Part shown: positions 1-9,968 of the stretch, one piece after another
How positions within the stretch are numbered: the stretch's first letter is position 1
How the letters are laid out: each line of letters opens with the position of its first letter
Assembly (NCBI RefSeq): GCF_004341085.1
Contig: NZ_SLXW01000001.1
Span: 310,001 to 374,000 of the forward strand
Source: Sphingomonas sp. PP-CE-1G-424
GTDB taxonomy: Bacteria > Pseudomonadota > Alphaproteobacteria > Sphingomonadales > Sphingomonadaceae
Length of the DNA stretch: 64,000 bases
Direction of reading: 5' to 3'
The notes under the pieces: generated by a model
The model's input: the letters and a program-made list of their open reading frames with translations, nothing else
The model's database searches: none
Told to the model about the DNA's origin: nothing
Program-made: the position numbers and the translations under genes

Positions 1-948
1 ATTATACTGGTTCAGCGACTGGATCGCGGTCGTGCGTGCGGCATTGATGCTGTTGAAGCTGCTGGCGAACGCGCGCGTCTGGAGATAGGCGAGCGCCGAA
101 TAGCCCCAGTCGCCGCGCCCGATCAGCCGGATGCTCGCATCGGCGCCCTCGCTCGTATTGGCGGTGAAGTCGGACCCACGATCGCGCCGGTCGGTGAAGG
201 CACTGGCGTTCACCTGCAACTCGGTCTTCGCGCCGATCCCCACGACGGTCCTGATCGCACCCGATGCCTGCTCGTACGGCGCGGGTCGATCGACGATCCC
301 CCGACTGTCGGCCACGGTCGGCGTGAAACCGTCGCCGCGCGCATAGGCGCCGGACAGCGTCGCGAACCCGCCCTCGCGGACCAATGCCGCCGAACCCTGC
401 GCATCGACCGAGTCCCGGCTGCCATAGGCGACACTGCCCTGGAACGGCGTCAGCTCGCTAGGCGTCGCGCTTTCGAGTTCGACCGTCCCGGCCAGCGCCC
501 CTGGCCCCTGATAGCCACTGCCGCCTCCCCGCGTCACGCGGATGCGCCCCAGCCGCCCGGTCGCATAGGCGGGAAACGCGACCCACCCGCCGAACGGATC
601 CGCCTGCGGTACGCCGTCGAGGATCAGCAGCGCGCGGCTCGATGCATTGCCGCCGATCCCGCGCAGCGAAATCCCCTGGCTGGTCGGGTTGGCGCTGCGC
701 GAATCGGAGCGACGGAACTGCTGCAAGCCGGCGACATCGGCGAGCACGCTCTCCAGCCGGTTGCTGGCATTGGCGTCGATCCGGTCGCGCTCGATCGTGA
801 CGATGTCATAGGCGCGATCGCCCGGTGCCGGCGCCAACCCGCGCCCGGTCACGACGATATCGGGTGCAGGTTCGGGGGTCGATTGCGCGACGGCAGCGCC
901 GGACGACAGGAGGACGCAAACGAGTGCAGAGATCGGAAGGCGAATCAT
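1..948 (-). CDS. TonB-dependent receptor, partial (5' part of gene)
   Basis: Outer membrane TonB-dependent receptor; the gene runs off the window, so only the first 316 codons are visible. The start is the ATG at 948, followed by a hydrophobic signal peptide of about 22 residues ending AVAQ. Next come a short sequence DIVVTGRG resembling a TonB box or its sphingomonad equivalent, then a plug domain with SLRGIGGNASSRALLILDG and RVTRGGGS, then the first barrel strands. The substrate cannot be told from this part. It lies 61 bp after kdpE on the same strand, so read-through is possible, but no shared function is evident. An alternative ATG at 959 is out of frame and closes after four codons. Confidence 0.85.
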   Translation of the reverse strand, partial: MIRLPISALVCVLLSSGAAVAQSTPEPAPDIVVTGRGLAPAPGDRAYDIVTIERDRIDANASNRLESVLADVAGLQQFRRSDSRSANPTSQGISLRGIGGNASSRALLILDGVPQADPFGGWVAFPAYATGRLGRIRVTRGGGSGYQGPGALAGTVELESATPSELTPFQGSVAYGSRDSVDAQGSAALVREGGFATLSGAYARGDGFTPTVADSRGIVDRPAPYEQASGAIRTVVGIGAKTELQVNASAFTDRRDRGSDFTANTSEGADASIRLIGRGDWGYSALAYLQTRAFASSFNSINAARTTAIQSLNQYN

Positions 949-1009
949 CGCCGGCGCATGGCAGCTTTACCCCGTCTCTGGAAAGCGGGCAGACCGGCCC
1001 GATCGCCGT

Positions 1010-1696
1010 TCAGCTGTCGGTGCGCAGACGGTAGCCGACCCCGAGTTCGTTGGCGATCACGCTGCCGACCGGATCGGGCGCCTCGAGTTTCTGACGCAGG
1101 TTGCGGATCACGATGCGGAGATATTCGATCCGCGGATCCTCGTCGCCACCCCATGCCGCGGCGATGATCTTGTCGTGCGTCACTACCCGCCCGCTATGCC
1201 GCGCCAGCACCGCAAGCACTTCATGCTCCTTGCGCGTCAAATGCAGTTCCTCGCCGTCGCGCGTCACGACGCGACGATCGAGATCGATGGTCAGACCGCC
1301 TTTCCGCACGAGCTTGGGCGCAGTGTCGGCGGTGGCCCGATGCCGCAGCGCGACGCGCAACCGCGCGAGCAGTTCGTCGCTGTCGAACGGCTTGGTGACG
1401 AAATCGTCGGCGCCGAGATCGAGCGCGGCAACCTTCTCGTCGGTCGAGTCGCGCGCGGACACCACCAGGATCACCGCATCGCCGTCGCGCCGCAGCACCG
1501 GGATCAGGCTCAGGCCATCGCGGTCGGGCAATCCGAGGTCGAGCAGGATCGCGCTCGGATGCTCGGCCGCCGCGCACGCGATCGCGCTGCGCGCATCGAC
1601 CGCTTCGACCACCGTGTAACCCGCGCGTTCCAGCGTGTTGCGGAGCAGGCGGCGGATCGAGATTTCGTCGTCGACGACGAGGATCTTGGCAGGCAT
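1010..1696 (-). CDS. kdpE: KdpE, response regulator of the potassium ATPase operon
   Basis: OmpR/PhoB-type response regulator of 228 residues that, with KdpD, controls expression of the KdpFABC potassium pump. The receiver domain spans about residues 1-120, with acidic residues DD at 9-10, phospho-acceptor Asp53 in LLDLGLPD and the conserved Lys in VTKPF. A winged-helix DNA-binding domain follows (about 130-225, ending VGYRLRTDS). The ATG shares one base with the kdpD stop codon (TGATG), so the two are translationally coupled, and it is the last gene of the operon. A candidate binding site is the 11-bp-spaced direct repeat near 9969-9987 upstream of the operon. Confidence 0.95.
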   Translation of the reverse strand: MPAKILVVDDEISIRRLLRNTLERAGYTVVEAVDARSAIACAAAEHPSAILLDLGLPDRDGLSLIPVLRRDGDAVILVVSARDSTDEKVAALDLGADDFVTKPFDSDELLARLRVALRHRATADTAPKLVRKGGLTIDLDRRVVTRDGEELHLTRKEHEVLAVLARHSGRVVTHDKIIAAAWGGDEDPRIEYLRIVIRNLRQKLEAPDPVGSVIANELGVGYRLRTDS

Positions 1697-4386
1697 CAGA
1701 TCGCGCTTTCGGGTGCGACGTTGCGCACGATGAGAGGGGACGGGAACACCAGCGTGAACGCGGCGCCGGGCTCGTCGACGCGATTGCCGGCTTCGACCAT
1801 CATCCCCATCGCCTCGGCGAAGGCCTTGACGATGGCAAGCCCCAACCCGGTCCCGACGATCTCGCGGTCCGACCCTTCGAGCCGCCGGAACGTCTCGAAC
1901 ACCTCGGCCTCGCGACCGGGCGGCAGGCCCGCGCCGTGGTCGAGCACCGCCAGCCTGAGTTCGCCGTAGCGATGCCGCCCCTCGACGACGATCTCGGTAC
2001 CGGGATCGCCGTAGCGCCCGGCATTGTCGAGCAGGTTGAGCAGGCAATGATGCAGCAACTGCGGATCGACCCGGACCAGCGGCAGGTCGGGCGGCACGTC
2101 GAGCCGGACCGCATGCCCCTCCAGCGCGCGGCGCGCGTCGTGCGCGGCGCCGGCGACCGCATCGCTGAGATCGGTCGCCTCGATGTTGAGCTTGAGCGCG
2201 CCCGCCTCGACCCGCGCCATGTCGAGCAGATTCGCGACGAACCGGTTGAGCCGCGCCGCCTCTGTCTTGATCGTCGCGATCAGATCGGGAGTGGCACCGT
2301 GATCGAGTTCGTTCGCCGCCGCGATCACCGCGGTCAGCGGCGTGCGCAGATCGTGGCTGACCGACGACAGCAGCGCCGCGCGCAGCCGATCGCGCGTCCG
2401 CACCGCATCGACATCGCGCATCTCGGTTTCGAGCCGCAGCCGTTCGAGCACCAGCGCGGACTGATCGACCAGGCTGGTGAGCAGCGGCAGCTGATCGGCG
2501 CGGACCGGATCGCCGCTGTTCTCCCGCGCGATGCCGAGCACCGCGAGCGTCCGCCCGCCCGCCTTGACCGGCTGGAACAGCCATTCGGACGCGGCCAGCG
2601 TCGCCGATCCCTTGCCCGCCGCCGCGCCGGCATCGAACGCCCAGTTCGCGGCGGCCAGATCCATCGTGTCGAGCCGGTAATCGGCGGTGCTCGCGGCCTG
2701 GACGGTCAGCCCGGCGCCGGTCGTCGGGGCGAGCAGGACCGACTGCACCGCGAAGACCTGCGCGACGTCGTCGCAGATCATCCGCGCCGCCACCGCGGGA
2801 TCGTTGATCGCGCTCAACTGCCGCAGGAACCCCGCCAGCGTCGCGTTGGTCTGCGCGCTCGCCGCCGCAAGGTCGGCCTGCGCCCGCACACGCGAGGTGA
2901 GCTGGCTGGTCGCGATCGCCACGCCGAGCAGGACGAAGATCGAGATCAGGTTTTCAGGGTTGCTGATGCTCAGCGTGCCGACCGGCGGCAGGAAGAAGAA
3001 GTTGTAGGCGAGGCTCGACGCGATCCCGGCGAACAGCCCGGTGCGCAACCCGAACAGGCTGGCCGCCACCATCACCGGCAGCAGGTACAGCAGCGCGACG
3101 TTGCCGAGATCGAGGATATGGAACAGCGCGCTGGCGACCGTCGTGATCGCCGCGACCAGCGCGAGCGTGATGGCATAGCCAGTCGGCGAGCCCCAGCCCG
3201 CCTTCGACCGCCGCCATGCCAGCGCGGACGTCCTGGTTTCGGTTTCCATCGGCAGGACGTGGACGGTGACTCCGCTCGTCCCGCGGATCAGCCGGTCGAC
3301 GATCGATCCGTGGATGAATTCGAACGCACGCGAGCGGCGCGACTTGCCGACGACGAGCTGGGTCGCACGCGCGTGGATCAGGAAGCCCTGGATACCCTCA
3401 ACCACCGACGCGGCCGGTACCGTCGCGACCGCCGCCCCGAGCTGCGTCGCCAGCGTCATCGCCGCCGCGACGCGCTGATGCTGGACATCGGTGAAGTGCG
3501 CGGTGCGCGGCGTCTCGATGAACAACGCCGTCCACGGGCCGTGCAGCCCGTCCGCGACCCGCTTGGCCGCGCGGACCAGGCCATCGACGCCGGGCAGTTC
3601 GTTGATCGCGACGACGATCCGGTCGGTGCCCGCCCATGTTCCGCCGATGCCGATCGCGCGGACATGATCGAGCATCTGCGCGTCGACCGCCTGCGCGGCA
3701 CGGCGCAACGCGAGTTCGCGCAACGCCGACAGGTTGGATTTGGAGAAGAAATGGCTGAGCGCACGGGTCGCCTCGTGCGGCAGGTAGACCTTGCCCGCCT
3801 TGAGCCGCTCGATCAGCTCGTCGGGCGGGATATCGACGACCTCGATCTCGGCGAGTTCGAGGATCCGGTCGGGCACGGTCTCGCGCACCCGGACCCGCGT
3901 GAAACTGGCGACGATGTCGTTGAGGCTTTCGACGTGCTGGATGTTGATCGTCGAATAGACGTCGATCCCCGCCGCCAGCAGTTCCTCGACATCCTGATAG
4001 CGTTTGGGATGGCGGCTGCCGGAGGCATTGGTATGCGCGAGTTCGTCGACGAGCGCGAGCCGGGGGGCGCGGGCGAGGATCGCGTCGATGTCCATTTCCG
4101 CCAGGACGCGCCCTTCATAGGCGACGTCGCGGCGCGGGACGATTTCCTGTCCGCGGGTCAGCCGTTCAGTTTCGACCCGGCCGTGCGTCTCGACGATGCC
4201 GATGACGACGTCGACGCCGTCGCGCCGTCGCGCCGCGCCTTCGGACAGCATCTCGAAGGTCTTGCCGACCCCCGGTGCCGCGCCGAGGAAGATCTTGAGC
4301 TTCCCCCTCCCCTCCTGCTCGGCCTGACGCAGGAGGGCATCCGGATCCGGACGATTGTCGCTGTTGCCCGGATCGCTGACCGGCAT
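1696..4386 (-). CDS. kdpD: KdpD, potassium/turgor sensor histidine kinase
   Basis: Inner-membrane sensor kinase of 896 residues, the usual length for KdpD. The N-terminal KdpD domain has the Walker A-like motif GAAPGVGKT (35-43). A universal-stress-protein-like domain follows (about 255-370), then four closely spaced transmembrane segments (about 400-500), a GAF-like segment, and a kinase core with phospho-acceptor His678 in SSVSHDLRTPL, N box NLLDNAGRYG and G boxes DHGAGLPP and GTGLGLAIV. It senses low potassium or osmotic conditions and phosphorylates KdpE. The start at 4386 overlaps the kdpC stop and its end overlaps kdpE, so C-D-E are tightly coupled. All catalytic motifs are intact. Confidence 0.97.
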   Translation of the reverse strand: MPVSDPGNSDNRPDPDALLRQAEQEGRGKLKIFLGAAPGVGKTFEMLSEGAARRRDGVDVVIGIVETHGRVETERLTRGQEIVPRRDVAYEGRVLAEMDIDAILARAPRLALVDELAHTNASGSRHPKRYQDVEELLAAGIDVYSTINIQHVESLNDIVASFTRVRVRETVPDRILELAEIEVVDIPPDELIERLKAGKVYLPHEATRALSHFFSKSNLSALRELALRRAAQAVDAQMLDHVRAIGIGGTWAGTDRIVVAINELPGVDGLVRAAKRVADGLHGPWTALFIETPRTAHFTDVQHQRVAAAMTLATQLGAAVATVPAASVVEGIQGFLIHARATQLVVGKSRRSRAFEFIHGSIVDRLIRGTSGVTVHVLPMETETRTSALAWRRSKAGWGSPTGYAITLALVAAITTVASALFHILDLGNVALLYLLPVMVAASLFGLRTGLFAGIASSLAYNFFFLPPVGTLSISNPENLISIFVLLGVAIATSQLTSRVRAQADLAAASAQTNATLAGFLRQLSAINDPAVAARMICDDVAQVFAVQSVLLAPTTGAGLTVQAASTADYRLDTMDLAAANWAFDAGAAAGKGSATLAASEWLFQPVKAGGRTLAVLGIARENSGDPVRADQLPLLTSLVDQSALVLERLRLETEMRDVDAVRTRDRLRAALLSSVSHDLRTPLTAVIAAANELDHGATPDLIATIKTEAARLNRFVANLLDMARVEAGALKLNIEATDLSDAVAGAAHDARRALEGHAVRLDVPPDLPLVRVDPQLLHHCLLNLLDNAGRYGDPGTEIVVEGRHRYGELRLAVLDHGAGLPPGREAEVFETFRRLEGSDREIVGTGLGLAIVKAFAEAMGMMVEAGNRVDEPGAAFTLVFPSPLIVRNVAPESAI

Positions 4387-4955
4387 CAGCGCGGCAGAGC
4401 GTCCAGCGCGCGGTTCATCGCCAGCACGTTGACGTGCGGTTCGCCCAGGATCGACGTCTCGGTCGCGGCGGCGACGATCGTCCTCACCCGGTCGACCGGA
4501 ATGCCGCGGACCCGCGCGATCCGCGGTGCCTGGACGGCGGCGGCGGCGGGCGACAGATCGGGATCGAGCCCCGATCCGCTCGCGGTGACGAGGTCGGCGG
4601 GCAGCGGCCCGGTCACCCCTTCGGCGCGGCGCTTGGCGATGTCGGGCGTCACCCGGTCGACCAGCGCGTGCGAGGCCGGGCCGAAATTGGACCCCGACGA
4701 CGCCAGCCCGTCATACCCCTTGCCCGCGGCGGACGGGCGCGTCTGGAAATACTTATCCCCGACGAACGCTTGACCGACCACCGTCGAGCCGACCACCTGG
4801 CCGTTCTGCGTTACCAGACTGCCGTTCGCCTGTGACGGAAACACGGCCTGCCCGATCCCTGTCATCGCCAGCGGATACGCCAGCCCGAGAAGTGCCGCGA
4901 ACAGGATCGTCATGACGATCGCGGGTCGCAGTGCGGAGGTGAGATCCTTGCCCAT
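4386..4955 (-). CDS. kdpC: KdpC, potassium-transporting ATPase subunit C
   Basis: Small subunit (189 residues) of the KdpFABC pump, with one N-terminal transmembrane helix (about residues 12-32) and a periplasmic domain. Family signatures visible are GSTVVGQAF, YFQTRPSAAG, SSGSNFGP and the C-terminal GEPHVNVLAMN. I chose the ATG at 4955, 10 bp after the kdpB stop and preceded by an AAGGACA ribosome binding site. An in-frame start 39 bp upstream would reach back into kdpB. The role established for the family is stabilising the A-B complex and promoting nucleotide binding. Confidence 0.95.
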   Translation of the reverse strand: MGKDLTSALRPAIVMTILFAALLGLAYPLAMTGIGQAVFPSQANGSLVTQNGQVVGSTVVGQAFVGDKYFQTRPSAAGKGYDGLASSGSNFGPASHALVDRVTPDIAKRRAEGVTGPLPADLVTASGSGLDPDLSPAAAAVQAPRIARVRGIPVDRVRTIVAAATETSILGEPHVNVLAMNRALDALPR

Positions 4956-4965
4956 GGTATTGTCC

Positions 4966-7017
4966 TTATGCGAGGCCGAGGCCACCGACCACAAGGTCGA
5001 TGATCTTGATGCCGACGAACGGCGCGATCAGCCCGCCCAGTCCGTAGATTGCGAGGTTGCGCGCGAGCAGCGGGCCCGCTCCCATCGGCGTGTACTTCAC
5101 GCCCCGCAGCGCCAGCGGCACGAGGCAGGGGATGATCACCGCGTTGAAGATGATCGCCGACAGGATCGCGCTTTCGGGCGACCCCAGCCGCATCACGTTG
5201 AGCACGCCGAGCCCCGGATACAGCACGACGAACATCGCCGGGATGATCGCGAAGTATTTCGCCACGTCGTTGGCGACCGAGAAGGTCGTCAACGCGCCGC
5301 GCGTCATCAGCAACTGCTTGCCGAGGCCGACGACCTCGATCAGCTTGGTCGGATCGCTGTCGAGATCGACCATGTTGCCCGCCTCGCGCGCCGCCTGCGT
5401 GCCGGTGTTCATCGCCACGCCGACATCGGCCTGCGCCAGCGCGGGCGCGTCGTTGGTGCCGTCGCCGCACATCGCGACCAGCTTGCCGCCCTGCTGTTCC
5501 TGGCGGATCAGCGCCAGCTTGTCCTCGGGCGAGGCCTGCGCGAGGAAGTCGTCGACCCCCGCCTCGGCCGCGATCGCCGCCGCGGTTAGCGGGTTGTCGC
5601 CGGTGATCATCACCGTGCGGATGCCCATCGTCCGCAGCTCGCCGAAACGTTCGCGGATGCCCGCCTTGACGACGTCCTTCAGGAAGATCGCACCGAGCAG
5701 GCGGCCGTTCTTGGCGACCGCCAGCGGTGTCCCGCCGGCGCGCGCGATCTCGTCGGTGATGCGGCGCAGTTCGGTCGCGGCCGCGGTCTGGCCGACCCCC
5801 GGATTGGCCTTCAGGATCGAGTCGACCGCGCCCTTCTGGACGAGCATGTCCGCGGTCCGCACGCCCGAGATCCGCGTCTGCGCGGTGAACGGGATCACTT
5901 CCGCGCCATCGGGCAACACGCTCGTCGTGACGCCGAACCGCTCGCGTGCCAGCACGACGATCGATCGGCCCTCGGGCGTCTCGTCCGCGAGGCTTGCGAT
6001 CAGCGCGGCTTCCGCCATCTCGGCATCGCTCGCGCCGCCGACCGCGCGGAACTCGCTCGCCTGACGGTCGCCGATCGTGATCGTGCCGGTCTTGTCGAGC
6101 AGCAGGACGTCGATGTCGCCCGCCGCCTCGACCGCACGCCCGGACTTGGCCAGCACGTTGAACCGCACCAGACGGTCCATGCCCGCGATGCCGATCGCCG
6201 ACAGCAATGCGGCGATCGTCGTCGGGATCAGCGTGATCAGCAACGCCGCGAGCATCGCGACCGGGATCGAGCCACCCGCATAGCTAGTGAAGCCGGGGAT
6301 CGTGCCGACCGCGATCAGGAAGATGATCGTCAGGCCGACCAGCAGCAGAGTCAGCGCGATCTCGTTGGGCGTCTTCTGCCGCTCGGCGCCTTCGACCAGC
6401 GCGATCATGCGGTCGAGAAAGCCCTTGCCGGGTTCGACCGTCACCTTGACGCGGATCTCGTCGGAGATGACGCGCGTCCCCGCGGTCACCGCCGAGCGAT
6501 CGCCGCCCGCCTCGCGGATCACCGGCGCGCTTTCGCCGGTGATCGCCGCCTCGTTGACCGAGGCGACCCCCGACACGACCTCGCCGTCGGACGGGATCAG
6601 GTCGTTGGTCTCGACCAGCACCACGTCGCCAACCTTCAGCGCGCTGGCCGGCACGCTCTCATGCTCGCGACCGTCGCCCTTCAGGCGCTTGGCGACGAGG
6701 TCCGCCTTGGTGGCACGGAGCGAGGCGGCCTGCGCCTTGCCGCGCCCCTCGGCGAGCGCTTCGGCGAAGGTGCCGAACAGCACCGTCAGCCAGAGCCATA
6801 TGACGAGCTGCAGCTTGAAGCCGATGCTCAGGCTGTCGTGGCCGACGACCAGCAGCACGGTCATCAGCGCGGCGACGACCGCGGTGACGAACATCACCGG
6901 GTTGCGGATCAGCTCCTTCGGGTTGAGTTTGACGAACGACGCCGTGATCGCCGGCACCACTAGGTCGGCGGTGAACAGGCTCTTGCTCTGCGAACGGCTT
7001 TGCGAATTCTGGGCCAT
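4966..7017 (-). CDS. kdpB: KdpB, potassium-transporting P-type ATPase catalytic subunit
   Basis: Catalytic P-type ATPase subunit of 683 residues, full length. Actuator motif TGES lies at 160-163, the phosphorylation motif DKTGTIT with Asp308, and the hinge motif [16 protein letters not shown] in the C-terminal half. Seven or so hydrophobic helices are recognisable. ATP hydrolysis here drives K+ movement through KdpA across the inner membrane. It starts 13 bp after kdpA and is followed 10 bp later by kdpC, so it sits mid-operon. Confidence 0.98.
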   Translation of the reverse strand: MAQNSQSRSQSKSLFTADLVVPAITASFVKLNPKELIRNPVMFVTAVVAALMTVLLVVGHDSLSIGFKLQLVIWLWLTVLFGTFAEALAEGRGKAQAASLRATKADLVAKRLKGDGREHESVPASALKVGDVVLVETNDLIPSDGEVVSGVASVNEAAITGESAPVIREAGGDRSAVTAGTRVISDEIRVKVTVEPGKGFLDRMIALVEGAERQKTPNEIALTLLLVGLTIIFLIAVGTIPGFTSYAGGSIPVAMLAALLITLIPTTIAALLSAIGIAGMDRLVRFNVLAKSGRAVEAAGDIDVLLLDKTGTITIGDRQASEFRAVGGASDAEMAEAALIASLADETPEGRSIVVLARERFGVTTSVLPDGAEVIPFTAQTRISGVRTADMLVQKGAVDSILKANPGVGQTAAATELRRITDEIARAGGTPLAVAKNGRLLGAIFLKDVVKAGIRERFGELRTMGIRTVMITGDNPLTAAAIAAEAGVDDFLAQASPEDKLALIRQEQQGGKLVAMCGDGTNDAPALAQADVGVAMNTGTQAAREAGNMVDLDSDPTKLIEVVGLGKQLLMTRGALTTFSVANDVAKYFAIIPAMFVVLYPGLGVLNVMRLGSPESAILSAIIFNAVIIPCLVPLALRGVKYTPMGAGPLLARNLAIYGLGGLIAPFVGIKIIDLVVGGLGLA

Positions 7018-7030
7018 GATGGCGCCCCCG

Positions 7031-8734
7031 TCAGGACAAAGTGCCGCGGATCATCGCGAGATGATCGGCGATGGGACCGAGCGCGAGGCTCGGCAGGAAG
7101 GTCAGGCCGCCCAGGATCAGCACGATGCCGACGAGCAGACCGACCCACAGGCCGCCGGTCGTCGGGAACGAGCCCGCGCTCTCCGGCGTGTATTTCTTCG
7201 CGGCCAGGCTGCCGGCGATCGCCAGCATGGGCACGATGATGAAGAACCGGCCGACCCACATCGCAACGCCCAGCAGGCCGTTGTAATAGGGCGTGTTGGC
7301 GCTCAACCCGGCGAACGCCGACCCGTTGTTGCCGACCGCGCTCGTGAAGGCATAGAGTATCTCCGAGAAGCCATGCGGGCCCTTGTTAAGCGGCCCCGCC
7401 AGCCCCTGCGCCAGCACCGACGACAGCGCGGTGAGACCGAGGATCATCAACGGCAGCACCGCGATCGCCAGCACCGCAAGCTTCACTTCGCGACTCTCGA
7501 TCTTCTTGCCGACATATTCGGGCGTGCGGCCGACCATCAGTCCGGCGACGAACACCGCCAGGATCGCGAACAGCAGGAAGCCGTAGATGCCGGCGCCGAC
7601 GCCGCCGATCACGACCTCGCCCAGCTGGATGTTGAACAGCGGGATCATGCCGCCCAGCGCGGTGAAGCTGTCGTGCATCGAATTGACCGCGCCGCACGAG
7701 GCCGCGGTGGTGACGACCGAGAACAACGCGGACGCGGCGATCCCGAAGCGGACCTCCTTGCCCTCCATGTTGCCGCCCGCGACGCCGAGATGATGCAGCA
7801 CGGGGTTGCCGGCGGCTTCCTGCCAATAGGTCACGGTGACGCCGGCGAGGAACAGGATCACCATCGCCGACAGAATCGCCCAGCCCTGCTTGGTGTTGCC
7901 GACCGCCTTGCCGAACGTCCAGGTCAGGCCGAACCCGATCAGAAAGATCGACAGCATCTGGATCAAATTGACCAGCGCGGTCGGGTTCTCGAACGGATGC
8001 GCCGAGTTCGCGTTGAAGAAGCCGCCACCATTGGTGCCGAGCATCTTGATCGCCTCCTGGCTGGCGACGGGCCCGATCGCGAGCACCTGCTTGACGCCTT
8101 CGAGCGTGGTCACGTTGACCGTGGCGGCCAGCGTCTGCGGCACGCCGCTGGCGATCAGGAACACCGTATAGACGACGCACAACGGCAGCAGCAGATACAG
8201 CGTGATGCGCGTCATATCGGCCCAGAAATTGCCGATCGCCTTCGATTCACGCCGCGCGAACCCGCGGAACAGCGCGAACGCCAGCGCGATGCCGGTCGCC
8301 GCGCTCAGGAAGTTGTGGATCGTCAGGCCGAGCATCTGGCTGAGGTTCGACATCGTCGATTCGCCCGAATAGCTCTGCCAGTTGGTGTTGGTGGTGAAGC
8401 TCACCGCGGTGTTGAACGCGAGGTTCGGCGACAGCCCGGCGAGCCCCTGCGGGTTACCCGGCAGCACGCCTTGCAGACGCAGCACCGCATAGGTGAACGC
8501 CATCAACGCGACGTTGAACACGAGCATGTGCAGCGCATAGCGCCGCCAGCCCTGCTCGGCCTCCGGATCGATCCCGGCAAGGTTGTAGAATCCGCGCTCG
8601 ACGGGTCCGAGGACGACGTGGAGCGGAGTGCGGCGGCCTTCGTAGAGCGCGAACAGCCACAGGCCGACCGGTTTGGTCAGCGCGAGCAGGATGGCGACGA
8701 AGCCGAGGATCAGGAACCAGCCCTGGAATGTCAT
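7031..8734 (-). CDS. kdpA: KdpA, potassium-transporting ATPase channel subunit
   Basis: Potassium-binding, channel-like subunit (567 residues, about ten transmembrane helices) of the Kdp pump in the inner membrane. The selectivity-filter repeats are visible as [47 protein letters not shown] and GNNGSAFAG. The ATG at 8734 is preceded by a strong AGGAGG ribosome binding site and lies 13 bp after kdpF. Confidence 0.98.
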   Translation of the reverse strand: MTFQGWFLILGFVAILLALTKPVGLWLFALYEGRRTPLHVVLGPVERGFYNLAGIDPEAEQGWRRYALHMLVFNVALMAFTYAVLRLQGVLPGNPQGLAGLSPNLAFNTAVSFTTNTNWQSYSGESTMSNLSQMLGLTIHNFLSAATGIALAFALFRGFARRESKAIGNFWADMTRITLYLLLPLCVVYTVFLIASGVPQTLAATVNVTTLEGVKQVLAIGPVASQEAIKMLGTNGGGFFNANSAHPFENPTALVNLIQMLSIFLIGFGLTWTFGKAVGNTKQGWAILSAMVILFLAGVTVTYWQEAAGNPVLHHLGVAGGNMEGKEVRFGIAASALFSVVTTAASCGAVNSMHDSFTALGGMIPLFNIQLGEVVIGGVGAGIYGFLLFAILAVFVAGLMVGRTPEYVGKKIESREVKLAVLAIAVLPLMILGLTALSSVLAQGLAGPLNKGPHGFSEILYAFTSAVGNNGSAFAGLSANTPYYNGLLGVAMWVGRFFIIVPMLAIAGSLAAKKYTPESAGSFPTTGGLWVGLLVGIVLILGGLTFLPSLALGPIADHLAMIRGTLS

Positions 8735-8747
8735 GATGCCGCCTCCT

Positions 8748-8837
8748 TCAGAAGCGTTCGGGGCGGATCAGGACCGCCACCAGGTAGATGAGCAGGCCAA
8801 GTGCGGTCAGTGCCGCGAGCCAGAGATCGAGAGTCAT
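8748..8837 (-). CDS. kdpF: KdpF, small potassium-ATPase subunit
   Basis: A 29-residue single-pass membrane peptide read as [14 protein letters not shown] followed by [15 protein letters not shown]. The hydrophobic helix ending in L/I-RPE-(R/K)F is the recognised KdpF signature. It is preceded by a GAGGGGG ribosome binding site and sits 13 bp before kdpA. In the family, KdpF binds lipid-facing surfaces of the complex and stabilises it. Confidence 0.93.
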   Translation of the reverse strand: MTLDLWLAALTALGLLIYLVAVLIRPERF

Positions 8838-8847
8838 CGCATCCCCC

Positions 8848-8931
8848 TCATGCGTTGTCGCACAGGCGGGCATAAGCAAGCGTCGCCGCCACCAGCCCGA
8901 CCATCACGAGGATCCAAATAAGGTCTTCCAT
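8848..8931 (-). CDS. 27-residue single-pass membrane peptide upstream of kdpF
   Basis: Short reading frame MEDLIWILVMVGLVAATL followed by AYARLCDNA. It has an AAGGA ribosome binding site 8 bp before its ATG, starts 26 bp after the porin gene and stops 10 bp before the kdpF ATG. The predicted product is one hydrophobic helix (about residues 4-20) with a short polar tail carrying RLCD. The tight packing with strong signals on both sides argues it is translated. I infer it is an accessory membrane peptide of the Kdp system; the function is unknown. A chance short frame between two genes is the alternative. Confidence 0.6.
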   Translation of the reverse strand: MEDLIWILVMVGLVAATLAYARLCDNA

Positions 8932-8957
8932 CGGTTGATCCTTGTTAGTTGGCGGCG

Positions 8958-9866
8958 TCAGAAAGCGGCGGTGAGCGAAGCGACGACGGTGCCGCCGGCG
9001 ATCGTGCCGGTACCGTCCTGCCCCTTGCTGAAGCTGGGCTGCAGATAGGCGGAGTCGCGGCGAGAGATGTCGGTGTCGACGTACGACACGTTGAAGGTCA
9101 GATTGCGCCACGTCGTGTCGGCGCCCAGCGACCAGTCCCAATACTTGCCGGTCGGGGTGACTGCGGTCGCGTTGGGACCAAGGCCGTCCTGCCCCCAGCT
9201 ATGCCCGATATGCGCCTTGGCGGTGATCGGCGTGCCCGTGATCGCAAAAGCGCCGTCGCCCGACAGATAGAGGTTGTCGTCCTTCGCGCCCGGCCGGGTG
9301 TAGACACCCGCGGCCGCGTCGGCGCCGGTCGCGTACCATTTGCCGATCGCCTGCTGCTTGGGCGCATAGGCGACCGCAGCGGTCAGCGTCGCCGGACCGG
9401 TGGTGCCGCTCAACTTGACATAGGGCTCGGCGAAGTCGGTCTTGTTGGCGCCGCCCGGGTACATGTACCACGTCAGCCCGGTATCGAGCGTGGCGCCATT
9501 GCCCAGCTTGGCCTTGTAGCCGCCGATCAGGTCGAGCTCCATGTTCGCGCCGCCGAACGTGCCCCAGCCGGCAAGGTTCGACGCCCAGGTGCCGACATAG
9601 AAGCCGCTTTCGTGCGCGATCGTCAGACCGCCCTGCACCGCCATCTGGCGGTCGGATTGCGACACGCCGCGAAACCGGTAGTCCGACGCGATCGCGACCG
9701 ATCCGCTGACGGTGATCGCCGATGGCGGCGCGGCCGGGTTGGCTGCAGCCGGGGCCGCCGGGGTCGTGTCGTCAGGCGCCGACTGTGCCTGCGCTGCCGC
9801 CGGGATCGCCAGTGCCGGAACCGCCAGCAAAACCCCTGCGACCGCCGAATATAAACGCTTCATCAC
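8958..9866 (-). CDS. TorF-family putative outer membrane porin
   Basis: Predicted 302-residue outer membrane beta-barrel. A signal peptide of about 28 residues (hydrophobic core, then AAAQAQS) is followed by a Pro/Ala-rich linker. The barrel then shows the family hallmark ASDYRFRGVSQSDRQMAVQG, the repeated pattern ESGFYVGTWASNL, and a terminal Phe typical of outer membrane proteins. It is the first gene of the run leading into kdpF, with 26 bp to the micropeptide gene, which suggests a role as an outer membrane entry route for K+ or a charge-balancing ion. That role is inference. Two adjacent ATGs exist at 9866 and 9863; the first is used here. Confidence 0.85.
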   Translation of the reverse strand: MMKRLYSAVAGVLLAVPALAIPAAAQAQSAPDDTTPAAPAAANPAAPPSAITVSGSVAIASDYRFRGVSQSDRQMAVQGGLTIAHESGFYVGTWASNLAGWGTFGGANMELDLIGGYKAKLGNGATLDTGLTWYMYPGGANKTDFAEPYVKLSGTTGPATLTAAVAYAPKQQAIGKWYATGADAAAGVYTRPGAKDDNLYLSGDGAFAITGTPITAKAHIGHSWGQDGLGPNATAVTPTGKYWDWSLGADTTWRNLTFNVSYVDTDISRRDSAYLQPSFSKGQDGTGTIAGGTVVASLTAAF

Positions 9867-9968
9867 TACACCCCAACCGAAGACGCCCCGCGAATGATGC
9901 GCGGAAGCCGTGGAGCCTGGCGATTAGGCGCAGGACGCGTAGCAATTCGAGAGCGATTGCCCCCTTTC

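Noticed and set aside
949..1020. Possible cobalamin riboswitch before the TonB receptor gene
   Set aside because: GGTCTGCCCGC vaguely recalls the B12 box, but the gap after kdpE is only 61 bp, too short for the roughly 200-nt riboswitch, and no other conserved segment is present.
1936..4773. Long plus-strand open frame opposite kdpD and kdpC
   Set aside because: It lies antisense to well-conserved genes, is rich in Arg/Asp/Gln typical of antisense frames in GC-rich DNA, and has no recognisable domain.
6287..8791. Plus-strand open frame of over 800 codons opposite kdpB and kdpA
   Set aside because: Antisense of kdpA/kdpB with the same compositional bias; no ribosome binding site or motif.
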